In this document: in pieces, positions 16,843-23,565 of the stretch | Layout of the letters: the number at the start of each line of letters is the position of its first letter | How positions within the stretch are numbered: the first letter of the stretch is position 1 | DNA from: Candidatus Sphingobacterium stercoripullorum | GTDB taxonomy: Bacteria; Bacteroidota; Bacteroidia; Sphingobacteriales; Sphingobacteriaceae | Direction: 5' to 3' | DNA length: 27,302 nt | Assembly: GCA_019114715.1 (NCBI GenBank) | Contig: DXEZ01000002.1 | Location: 1-27,302 of the forward strand | Program-made: the position numbers and the translations under genes | The notes under the pieces: model-generated | Told to the model about the DNA's origin: nothing | The model's database searches: none | What the model saw: the letters and a program-made list of their open reading frames with translations, nothing else

Positions 16843-17541
16843 ATGAGTAAGACTACTAAAGTTTTCCTTTTTGTTGTGATGTTTGTTTGTGTTTCACAAC
16901 TTTCAATGGCACAATTTAACCGTCACCTAAATATTGGTGCTGGTGGTGGAGTGAACCATTCATACACAGATTTTAAAACCAATCAATCCAATTTTTCTGG
17001 ACATTTAGATGTGGACTATTTAATTACACCATTTATTTCCGTGGGCGTTCACGGTCAAAAAGGGAAGTTGGAAGGAGATAGTAAGGGTTGGGATACGCAG
17101 GTTGGGTTCCAAAACGACTACACGGCATTCAATGCCAATGCTAAATTGAGGTTAGGCCAGTTTTTAGCACTTTCCAGCGATTACAATAATGAGATTTTAA
17201 TGGATGATTTTTTCAATCACCTATTATCTAATATTTATATAGGATCAGGAGTTGGGTTTATTAAGAATAATATTGATCTAGACCACAACGCACTGCCACA
17301 GGATTTGCAAGACCCGGCTATTTTGGGCGATAAGAAATCTACGGAATTTATCATTCCTATTAACTTTGGTATAGACATCCCACTTGGGGGGCAGCCAGGT
17401 AAGGCACAATGGGCGGTGAATTTAAATTACCAGCACAACATTTCCTCATCAGATAACATCGATGGACTTATCAATAGGAAAAACGATCATTTCTCTTACC
17501 TATCTCTCGGCGTGAGAGTAGGCTTATTCTCTAAGAATTAA
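16843..17541 (+). CDS. Outer membrane beta-barrel protein (putative)
   Basis: A 232-aa exported protein. Residues 1-23 form a signal peptide with a hydrophobic core (VFLFVVMFVCVSQL) and a probable signal peptidase I site after SMA, leaving mature QFNRHLNIG. The mature part alternates polar and aromatic/hydrophobic residues in short strands with glycine-rich turns (GAGGGVNHS; VNLNYQHNISSS; YLSLGVRVGLF), as in eight- to ten-strand barrels of the OmpA/OmpX-like Bacteroidota group. It ends on a strand rich in small and aromatic residues and then SKN, a plausible terminal strand. No specific ligand or function can be named. It is divergent from gltA and convergent with the Smr gene, 15 bases away. 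Confidence 0.75.
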   Translation: MSKTTKVFLFVVMFVCVSQLSMAQFNRHLNIGAGGGVNHSYTDFKTNQSNFSGHLDVDYLITPFISVGVHGQKGKLEGDSKGWDTQVGFQNDYTAFNANAKLRLGQFLALSSDYNNEILMDDFFNHLLSNIYIGSGVGFIKNNIDLDHNALPQDLQDPAILGDKKSTEFIIPINFGIDIPLGGQPGKAQWAVNLNYQHNISSSDNIDGLINRKNDHFSYLSLGVRVGLFSKN

Positions 17542-17556
17542 GGTCTCGAGATTATA

Positions 17557-17841
17557 TTAAAATGTAATGGTGACAATTACGACACCATGATTGAAGAAGG
17601 CGGGCTCAAATCTCTCTATGAGTCCGTCTTTTTCATGTACCCTGAGTTCATGGTAAACTCGCTCTTTTAGGACGCCCGTGCCTCTACCGTGAATAAAGCG
17701 TATTTCCTTTATTCCCGAATCTATTGCCTTGTCCAGTTCATTTCTCATCTTCTGGAGGCTTTTTTGTACTAGCTGCTCGTTGCTCATTCCTGAGCTGTCT
17801 TTTAAAAAAGAATCGGTATGTAAATCTATTTCTTTAACCAC
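17557..17841 (-). CDS. Stand-alone Smr-domain protein
   Basis: A 94-aa protein that is almost entirely one Smr domain. It opens with the (V/I)DLH motif (EIDLH, 4-8) and has the HGRGTGVLKERV motif at 51-62, the nucleic-acid-binding and nicking motif of the family. In Bacteroidota this domain normally ends longer proteins (MutS2, or DUF2027 proteins of about 340 aa); here the N-terminal part is absent. The start is a GTG: an in-frame TAA lies only two codons upstream (TAA TCT GCA GTG), so no longer form can be encoded in this frame. A full -7 match lies 18 bases upstream. A nuclease or RNA-cleaving role is known for some Smr proteins and is inferred here. Confidence 0.82.
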   Translation of the reverse strand: MVKEIDLHTDSFLKDSSGMSNEQLVQKSLQKMRNELDKAIDSGIKEIRFIHGRGTGVLKERVYHELRVHEKDGLIERFEPAFFNHGVVIVTITF

Positions 17842-17859
17842 TGCAGATTACTTTACCTA

Positions 17860-17867
17860 CAAAATTA
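17860..17867 (-). promoter_or_regulatory. Candidate -7 element for the Smr gene
   Basis: On the minus strand it reads TAATTTTG, a full TAnnTTTG match, 18 bases before the GTG start. No TTG at -33 spacing was found. It supports an independent, short transcript starting at this GTG. Confidence 0.4.
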
Positions 17868-17975
17868 CTGATTTTTTACTGTTCTTTATAACCTTTCTCG
17901 CAAACAGGGAGTCCCAGTCAAAGCCCTTCAAAAAAGGCCCTTGGGACCTATTGATTAAGAATGATTTGTAAATAA

Positions 17976-18008
17976 ATGTTTAAACTAACATTATATGTGC
18001 TATTTTTG
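17976..18008 (+). promoter_or_regulatory. Candidate promoter for pcm-mutS-like operon
   Basis: TTG, 22 bases, then TATTTTTG (full -7 match). The element ends 7 bases before the pcm ATG, predicting a leaderless or nearly leaderless message. Confidence 0.42.
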
Positions 18009-18015
18009 AGTTAAG

Positions 18016-18684
18016 ATGGCTTACAAATTTGTCGATAACTACCGTGAAAGGGGGGCTAGGAAGAAGCTCGTAGAACTGCTGAAGAGCAAAGGAATTGAAG
18101 ATAAAAGAGTGCTCGCAGCAATTGGTAAAGTTCCAAGGCATTACTTTTTTGATGAAACTTTTTGGAGTCAAGCTTATAGGGATGTGGCCTTTCCCATAGG
18201 AGAGGGACAGACCATCTCCCAGCCGTATACTGTGGCTTATCAAACCGAACTTCTACATGTTGAAAAGGGAGATAAGATCCTAGAGATAGGCACAGGCTCG
18301 GGCTACCAAGCCTGCATACTGCTAGAACTTGGTGCGGAGGTTTATACAATTGAGAGGCAAAAGAACCTCTTTGATCGTACAATCCAAGTGCTTCCTTATA
18401 TGGGTTATCGTCCGCATTTCTTTTTAGGGGACGGTTCCTTGGGGCTTCCAGAGCATGGGCCATACGATAAGATTATCGTCACGGCAGGGGCGCCAGTTGT
18501 TCCTGAGGGTCTCTTGCAACAGCTTGTGATGGGTGGGCTGCTTGTTATCCCAGTGGGTGATGAAAATAGCCAGAAAATGATCACCATATTAAGGGTAGGC
18601 GAAAATGAGTTCGAAAGAATTGAGCTAGATACATTTCGTTTTGTACCTTTAGTGGGTGATCAAGCGTGGGGACCAGAAATTTAA
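18016..18684 (+). CDS. pcm: Protein-L-isoaspartate O-methyltransferase
   Basis: Repairs damaged proteins by methylating L-isoaspartyl residues with S-adenosylmethionine in the cytoplasm. The 222-aa length is normal (E. coli 208). The SAM-binding motif I is EIGTGSGYQ (90-98), preceded by the family hallmark GEGQTISQP (62-70) that shapes the active site, and followed by the acidic residue of TIERQ at the end of strand 2. The later ITVGAP-type motif appears as IIVTAGAPVVPEGLLQQL, and the C-terminal RFVPL also fits. It is the first gene of a plus-strand group and is followed after 2 bases by the MutS-like gene, so co-transcription is near certain. Confidence 0.94.
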   Translation: MAYKFVDNYRERGARKKLVELLKSKGIEDKRVLAAIGKVPRHYFFDETFWSQAYRDVAFPIGEGQTISQPYTVAYQTELLHVEKGDKILEIGTGSGYQACILLELGAEVYTIERQKNLFDRTIQVLPYMGYRPHFFLGDGSLGLPEHGPYDKIIVTAGAPVVPEGLLQQLVMGGLLVIPVGDENSQKMITILRVGENEFERIELDTFRFVPLVGDQAWGPEI

Positions 18685-18686
18685 TT

Positions 18687-20498
18687 ATGATAAAACAGCA
18701 ATACGAAGAGAATATTAGGCGCACTGAAGGGAATATTCAGAACCTTCAAAATAAAATAAACCGTTTTGGTGGCCTCCGTTTGGCTGTATTTGTGGGCTTT
18801 ATAGTATTTATATTTAAGGCAACCGAAACCCAGAGTGTTCTCTTGCTACTACTTGGGCTGTTAGCCCTAGGGGTATTGTTTTTATATCTGGTAAAAAAGC
18901 AATCCGATATTCAGCAGGAACTCAGTTATCAGAAAGCCCTTTTACGGGTGAATCAAAATGAAACTTTCTTAGCCGCTGGCTACGGCAACATATACGGAAC
19001 GGGAGAAGAGTTTAGTGATGATTCCCATCCATACTCCGCAGACTTGGATGTTTTTGGTAAGCACTCGATTTATGAGGCTTTATCCAGAACGTCAACGGCA
19101 AATGGGAAAGCCCTGCTTGCCAGTTGGCTAAGCAGCCCAGCAGATACACGCGAGGTGCTCGATAGGCAGCAGGTCGTTGAGGAGTGGTCTCAGTCGGTGG
19201 GATTTTTACAAGATTTACAGGCGCACTTAATATTTGCTGAAGACTTGAAAGTATCTCCCAAGCAGCTGCTGGAAAACTATTTGAGCTTCGACCAGGCAAT
19301 TACCCTGAAGTCATTCCTTCGTTTTTATATCCGTCTAGTGCCCTACCTCTGGATTGTTCTTTTAGGAGTTTCTTATTTCCTCTACCCTATATGGTCTATT
19401 TTAGGACTACTAGCAGCGGCGCATTGGACCGTCTGCGTACTTAATGGAGGAAAGATTTTTAAAACCATAGGGCGTGTGGATAAGGGTAGCGATTTGTTAA
19501 AAGGTTTTTCAAAGGCAGCAGCATTGCTCGAAGGGTCTAGCTTCCAGTCTAAAAGATCAGCCCAACTCATTAAAAAGCTCCAAGGGGAATCTGAGCGAGA
19601 TAGCTTTTCTGGGGTGCTCAAAGAGTTAACTGGCATTGTCAGTAAGATAGAAGTCCGCAACAATCCACTTGTGGGGATAGGACTGAATATGCTATTTCTT
19701 TGGGATCTCAAGCAATCCGAGCAGCTCTCCATCTGGAAAAGGAAGCATGGAGAAAAAGTCCAAGATGCACTCGAGGTAATTGCTGAGGTAGAGGCGCTTT
19801 TAAGCCTTTCTCTATGGAGGGTGAATCACCCTACTTGGGCAAGGCCACTAATTATTGAGGAACCTTTGCGAAAGAGCATTCGAGTTCGGAATATGGGGCA
19901 CCCCCTAATCGACCCCAGTAAGGTTGTAGTCAACTCTTACGATAATCATTTGCATCACATTGCACTAATCACCGGGTCTAATATGGCTGGTAAGAGTACC
20001 TTCTTACGTACCTTTGGTACCAATGCCGTGCTGGCATTTTCAGGTGCCGTTGTTTGCGCCGAATCGTTCCACTTGCCCATACTTGCTCTAGTTTCCTACA
20101 TGCGCATTAAGGATAATTTACAAGAGAATACCTCTACTTTTAAAGCGGAGCTAGACCGGATGCGGTTTATTTTAGCAGAAGTTCAGAAGAAGGATAATGC
20201 TTTCTTTTTAATCGATGAGATGTTTAGAGGAACCAACTCGGTGGATAAGTTTTTAGGGTCAAAAGCAGTGATTAAAAAGCTCCTTGCTCTGCATGCTCAA
20301 GGCATGATTGCCACACATGATTTGCAGCTTTCAGAACTCGAGAAAGACTACCCGCAATTACTAGAGAACTTCCATTTTGACATTCAAATTGTAGACGGGG
20401 AAATGCAATTTGATTATAAAGTTAAGCACGGTAAATGTACCGTCTTTAACGCTTCTTCCTTACTGAAAAAGTTGGGAATAGAAATAGAGAATAACTAA
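18687..20498 (+). CDS. Membrane-anchored MutS-like ATPase
   Basis: A 603-aa protein with the MutS C-terminal ATPase but no MutS N-terminal mismatch-binding domain. Walker A is TGSNMAGKST at 429-438, and Walker B with D-loop is FFLIDEMFRGTNS with D510-E511. The N-terminal region has a coiled-coil-like start and two hydrophobic segments (about 34-75), and another hydrophobic pair lies near 210-250, which predicts membrane anchoring. It belongs to the MutS-related proteins of unknown role common in Bacteroidota; a mismatch-repair function should not be assumed. A GTG at 18666 would add seven residues inside the end of pcm, but the ATG at 18687, two bases after the pcm stop, is the better start. 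It has no Smr domain. Confidence 0.87.
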   Translation: MIKQQYEENIRRTEGNIQNLQNKINRFGGLRLAVFVGFIVFIFKATETQSVLLLLLGLLALGVLFLYLVKKQSDIQQELSYQKALLRVNQNETFLAAGYGNIYGTGEEFSDDSHPYSADLDVFGKHSIYEALSRTSTANGKALLASWLSSPADTREVLDRQQVVEEWSQSVGFLQDLQAHLIFAEDLKVSPKQLLENYLSFDQAITLKSFLRFYIRLVPYLWIVLLGVSYFLYPIWSILGLLAAAHWTVCVLNGGKIFKTIGRVDKGSDLLKGFSKAAALLEGSSFQSKRSAQLIKKLQGESERDSFSGVLKELTGIVSKIEVRNNPLVGIGLNMLFLWDLKQSEQLSIWKRKHGEKVQDALEVIAEVEALLSLSLWRVNHPTWARPLIIEEPLRKSIRVRNMGHPLIDPSKVVVNSYDNHLHHIALITGSNMAGKSTFLRTFGTNAVLAFSGAVVCAESFHLPILALVSYMRIKDNLQENTSTFKAELDRMRFILAEVQKKDNAFFLIDEMFRGTNSVDKFLGSKAVIKKLLALHAQGMIATHDLQLSELEKDYPQLLENFHFDIQIVDGEMQFDYKVKHGKCTVFNASSLLKKLGIEIENN

Positions 20499-20512
20499 CG
20501 AATTAAGTAGCT

Positions 20513-20905
20513 ATGACGATTGAAGAACGTATTGATTTATCAGAAACCAGGGTGTGCTCCACTGTTTTTCCATTCTTAACAAATCATCACGATACACTTT
20601 TTGGCGGTAAGGCCCTGGCCATTATGGATGAGGTTGCCTTTATGGCTGCCACCAGGTTTTGCCGCAAGCCACTGGTTACCGTATCCTCGGATAGAATAAA
20701 CTTTGAGCAGGCCATCCCTTCGGGGAGTATCATAGAAGCTGTCGCGCGTGTTGATCATGTTGGTAGAACCAGCATCCGTGTACGTGTGAAGATTTACTTG
20801 GAGAAAATGTACGAGCAGTTTCGAGAGCAAGCGATTGAAGGTGTGTTCACCTTTGTTGCTCTAGGTCCAGATAAAAAACCGATTCCCATTCTAGAGGGTA
20901 TTTAG
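20513..20905 (+). CDS. Acyl-CoA thioesterase, hotdog fold (YciA/ACOT type)
   Basis: A 130-aa single hotdog domain that hydrolyses acyl-CoA thioesters. The family active-site segment is clear: N-H-H-D-T-LFGGKALAIMDEVAFMAA, with the catalytic aspartate before TLFGG, followed by VTVSSDRINFEQAIPSGSIIEAVARVDHVGRTSIRV. The length equals the E. coli YciA type. Chain-length preference is unknown. It lies 14 bases after the MutS-like gene and is probably the last gene of the pcm operon. Its stop codon overlaps the stop codon of the convergent MATE gene, leaving no space for a separate terminator. Confidence 0.9.
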   Translation: MTIEERIDLSETRVCSTVFPFLTNHHDTLFGGKALAIMDEVAFMAATRFCRKPLVTVSSDRINFEQAIPSGSIIEAVARVDHVGRTSIRVRVKIYLEKMYEQFREQAIEGVFTFVALGPDKKPIPILEGI

Positions 20906-22272
20906 GCTTTAGGGCGATTAGCAGCTAGCTTGTAGGTTAGGCTATTAATCATCTTACGGTACCTGAAATACAGCAGGATGGAAGAGGTCAGTAGACCGAT
21001 AGTAAGCCCATACCATATGCCATTTACGCCCATGTTTAACCGGATCCCTAGGTAATAGGCTAGAGGAAGACCAATAACCCAGTAAGCAACAAAAGTAATT
21101 ATTGACGGCCTATTCACATCGCCCATTCCGCGAAGTACGCCAAGGCCCACAACTTGTGCTCCATCGAAAAACTGGAAAAATGCCGCAATAAATAACAGCT
21201 GGGAAGCCAGGGCAATAACCTCCAGGTCTTGGGTAATGGTATAAGGAAGTATTTTGTAGCCTAGTGAGAAGATTAGCGCCGTAATGGCCATGAATATCAA
21301 TATGATGTGGTAGGATGCGATGGAGAAGCTCCTAATCCTAAAAGCATTTTTATCGCCAAAGCTATTGCCAACACGTATAGTAGATGCTGATCCAATTCCG
21401 CTAGCCATCATGTAAGTCATAGAGACTAAAGTAATTGCTACTTGGTGTGCAGCTTGGTCTCGTGCACCAATTTGTCCCGCTAAAATGGAAGCACCCGCAA
21501 AGGCACCCACCTCAAAAACGTATTGCAGGGCTACGGGAATACCGATTTTAGCAATATCCCGCAAGCGTTCTTTGGCAACATTTATAAAGCTAAAGTATTG
21601 CATGTATGATTTAAAATGCCGGCTTTTCATAACATATAAAGCCATGGCAAGCATCATTAAGCTTCTATCGATAAGCGTCGCAAGACCGACACCCTTAACG
21701 CCCATCTCTGGGAGTCCGAAGTACCCTTTAACAAAAATCCATGCAAGGGCAATATTAATGACGTTTCCCCATATAGAAACGCTCATCGCCTGCTTAGTAA
21801 AGCCTAAGCCTTCTGTAAACTGCTTGAACGTATTGAATACCATCAGCGGTAAAATGGATAGGCCCAAAAGGAATAAATAGGGTTTCGCTTCGATCACTAC
21901 CTCAGTGTCTTGGCCGCTATGCTCCATAATATACATGGATCCGTAATACACCAGTAGGAATAATACTACAGAGGTGATTATATTGAGCCAAAGGCTATTT
22001 GATAATAAGTTAGCACAGCGCTCGTGGTCTCTTTTAGCATACTGTGCCACCAGTGGAGTTAACCCATAGGCTATGCCTATTCCTATGACTAGGACAATCA
22101 TAAAAACACTGTGGGTCAACGAAACAGCAGCAAGGGAAATATGCGGTTTAGCGGTGGCATGGCCAACGACCATCGTGTTGACTGTTTGCACCATGGTATG
22201 TCCAATTTGAGATACAATGATTGGACCTGCAAGCAGTAGAACACTCTTATAAAAATTTTTGTGAACACGCAT
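20902..22272 (-). CDS. MATE family efflux transporter
   Basis: A 456-aa inner-membrane transporter with about 12 helices arranged as two MatE halves. N-half markers include the LAGPIIVSQIGHTMVQTVNTMVVGH start and a PLVAQYAKRD-type loop. The C-half repeats them (IGIPVALQYVFEVGAFAGASILAGQIGARDQAAHQVA, GSASTIRVGNSFGD). MATE proteins export cationic drugs or organic compounds in exchange for Na+ or H+; the substrate cannot be assigned, and some relatives export other molecules. It is monocistronic, with a promoter-like site just upstream, and converges on the thioesterase gene with a 4-base overlap. Confidence 0.92.
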   Translation of the reverse strand: MRVHKNFYKSVLLLAGPIIVSQIGHTMVQTVNTMVVGHATAKPHISLAAVSLTHSVFMIVLVIGIGIAYGLTPLVAQYAKRDHERCANLLSNSLWLNIITSVVLFLLVYYGSMYIMEHSGQDTEVVIEAKPYLFLLGLSILPLMVFNTFKQFTEGLGFTKQAMSVSIWGNVINIALAWIFVKGYFGLPEMGVKGVGLATLIDRSLMMLAMALYVMKSRHFKSYMQYFSFINVAKERLRDIAKIGIPVALQYVFEVGAFAGASILAGQIGARDQAAHQVAITLVSMTYMMASGIGSASTIRVGNSFGDKNAFRIRSFSIASYHIILIFMAITALIFSLGYKILPYTITQDLEVIALASQLLFIAAFFQFFDGAQVVGLGVLRGMGDVNRPSIITFVAYWVIGLPLAYYLGIRLNMGVNGIWYGLTIGLLTSSILLYFRYRKMINSLTYKLAANRPKA

Positions 22273-22298
22273 TTTTCTTCCTCACTTTAAAAACCATG

Positions 22299-22332
22299 CA
22301 AAGGTACGAATTTCAAAGTCTGAAAAATGCAA
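22299..22332 (-). promoter_or_regulatory. Candidate promoter for the MATE gene
   Basis: On the minus strand, TTG is followed by 23 bases and TACCTTTG (full TAnnTTTG match). The -7 ends 27 bases before the ATG, giving a leader of about 20 bases. Spacing is at the long end for the Bacteroidota consensus. Confidence 0.45.
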
Positions 22333-22361
22333 TAAGTTATAAGATAATTGGTAGAGTTTAG

Positions 22362-22667
22362 TTATGAAGTTAAGATGTTGACTTTTTCAGTCCATGTAGG
22401 GTTCTTCTCTAAGTAGTCTTTTACTTGTGGACATTGGACGCTTACGGCAGTGTCTTGCTTGGCTAATATGCGTAAGGTTTTTTCAATAAGGGCGGTTAAA
22501 ACATTTGGGTTGGCTAAAGGCTCGGGTAAGGTTATAGCTAATAGCTCAATGCTATCATTGCCTCTTTTAACAAAGTCCAAGTGAGCGGTGTGACCTCCAA
22601 CAGGAAGCTCAAACCTGTTTTGCTCCTCATTCAATACAATACCAATTGCTTGTAACTCGCGAATCAT
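22362..22667 (-). CDS. Small YjdJ-like GNAT-related protein, acetyl-CoA loop missing
   Basis: A 101-aa protein. Its pattern fits the short GNAT_YjdJ group: NRFELPVGGHTAHLDF (17-32) matches the first strands, and VQCPQVKDYLEKNPTW (77-92) matches the C-terminal C-x-x-V-x-x-Y-L/I-x-(K/R)-(H/N)-P signature. The loop that should bind acetyl-CoA pyrophosphate (P..L.G.GIG..L in the family) reads LPEPLANPNVLTALIEKTL (47-65), with no glycines, so catalysis is doubtful. It could be a non-enzymatic derivative. The family assignment is by eye and not certain. It is apparently monocistronic, minus strand, between the MATE gene and the divergent tatA. Confidence 0.55.
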   Translation of the reverse strand: MIRELQAIGIVLNEEQNRFELPVGGHTAHLDFVKRGNDSIELLAITLPEPLANPNVLTALIEKTLRILAKQDTAVSVQCPQVKDYLEKNPTWTEKVNILTS

Positions 22668-22848
22668 AATTCTTATATTTAATAGGTGTTCGATGAAATT
22701 ATAAGTAAATATAGGGATTTAAATAGAGAAGATTCAAAATTTATCTACTCGGGCTCAGCAGCCAGAGGAAGTGAGTGTTTATAGGGTGCCTGCCTTTTGT
22801 AATAAAATCGTTAAATCCACAATTTATTATGAAAAGCAGAACAAATTA

Positions 22849-22879
22849 TTGCCATTAAAAAAATTTAAACTTAACTTAG
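22849..22879 (+). promoter_or_regulatory. Candidate promoter for tatA
   Basis: TTG, 20 bases, then TAACTTAG (one mismatch to TAnnTTTG). The -7 ends 30 bases before the ATG, a normal leader. Nothing else was recognised in the rest of the 242-base divergent gap (22668-22909). Confidence 0.42.
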
Positions 22880-22909
22880 CCTATTAAAGTGAAATAAATA
22901 AGGTCGGCA

Positions 22910-23464
22910 ATGGATTTGTTATTTTTAAACATAGGTACACAGGAGTTGATGTTAATCTTTGTGGTTGCATTGGTTCTTTTTGGAGGGAAGAAGTTGCCCG
23001 AATTGGCAAGAGGACTAGGACGCGGGATTAGGGAGTTTAAAGATGCTTCTGAAGGGATTAAAAGAGAGATTTCAGATCAGATAAACAACTTCGAGAAGGA
23101 CTTAGATGTCAATGTGGAGGAAACAACAGATCAGCAGTCTGCTACGAAAACTGAATTGCCTACTACAGACAGCAGCCCTTCAGCTGTAAAAAATGAAGTT
23201 CCCACAGAGGATGCAGAACAGGGAGATAATACTCCAGCTACAGAAGATGGCGAAGAGAAAAAAAGTTCTATTCCGGAGCTCACCCGTCCTGAGGGAACAT
23301 TTGAACATAGACCTTACGGTGCGGAAGTTGATGCCGGTCAGGACTCTTACTATAAGTACGGGTATAATGATCACTTTCAAGAGGAAAATACATCTGAAAC
23401 AGAAAACCTAAATGCGCCAAATAATGGAGAGGAGACAGACAATCACCCTCAAAATGAACAATAA
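22910..23464 (+). CDS. tatA: Sec-independent protein translocase TatA/TatE-type, long acidic tail
   Basis: Forms the pore-like component of the twin-arginine translocase that exports folded proteins. The N-terminal ~50 residues are canonical: a short membrane helix (about 12-25), the hinge FGGKKLPELARGLG (24-37), and an amphipathic helix (GIREFKDASEGIKREI). The remaining ~130 residues are low-complexity and strongly acidic (many E, D, T, S, N), with a tyrosine-rich patch DSYYKYGYNDHF. TatA proteins usually end near 60-100 residues, so this tail is unusually long. No tatC is in the window. The next gene, tex, starts 101 bases downstream. Confidence 0.88.
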   Translation: MDLLFLNIGTQELMLIFVVALVLFGGKKLPELARGLGRGIREFKDASEGIKREISDQINNFEKDLDVNVEETTDQQSATKTELPTTDSSPSAVKNEVPTEDAEQGDNTPATEDGEEKKSSIPELTRPEGTFEHRPYGAEVDAGQDSYYKYGYNDHFQEENTSETENLNAPNNGEETDNHPQNEQ

Positions 23465-23509
23465 GACAATTTCATATTAATCGAATAAATCATTCATTTT
23501 TACCTCAGT

Positions 23510-23527
23510 CCAATTGTTCCAAATTGG
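23510..23527. repeat. Short inverted repeat between tatA and tex
   Basis: CCAATT-GTTCCA-AATTGG, a perfect 6-bp stem with a 6-base loop, lies 45 bases after the tatA stop. No T-run follows, so it is a weak terminator candidate at best. It could also be an operator upstream of tex. Confidence 0.3.
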
Positions 23528-23565
23528 GTAAGAGAGGTATAATTATTTACATTCCATTTTTTTAA

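Noticed and set aside
17544..17551. TCTCGAGA palindrome in the 15-base gap between convergent barrel and Smr genes
   Set aside because: Only 8 bp with no loop, so it cannot form a terminator hairpin, and it is too short to claim as a site.
17911..17947. Dyad GTCCCA...TGGGAC between the Smr gene and pcm, considered as a terminator or riboswitch
   Set aside because: The stem is 6 bp with a 25-base interior that only forms a weak small hairpin, and it lies between divergent gene starts where no terminator is expected.
18056..18463. 135-residue open frame on the minus strand within pcm
   Set aside because: It lies opposite an intact, motif-complete pcm gene and has no recognisable domain; it is a shadow frame.
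18666..18686. GTG start for the MutS-like protein inside pcm
   Set aside because: The extra residues are just the out-of-frame end of pcm; the ATG two bases after the pcm stop is a standard coupled start.
19382..19732. 116-residue minus-strand open frame opposite the MutS-like gene
   Set aside because: It is serine- and proline-rich and domain-free, inside a clearly real gene on the other strand.
22668..22909. Search for a tRNA or small RNA in the gap before tatA
   Set aside because: No cloverleaf, strong hairpin or T-run terminator was found; only the promoter candidate is supported.
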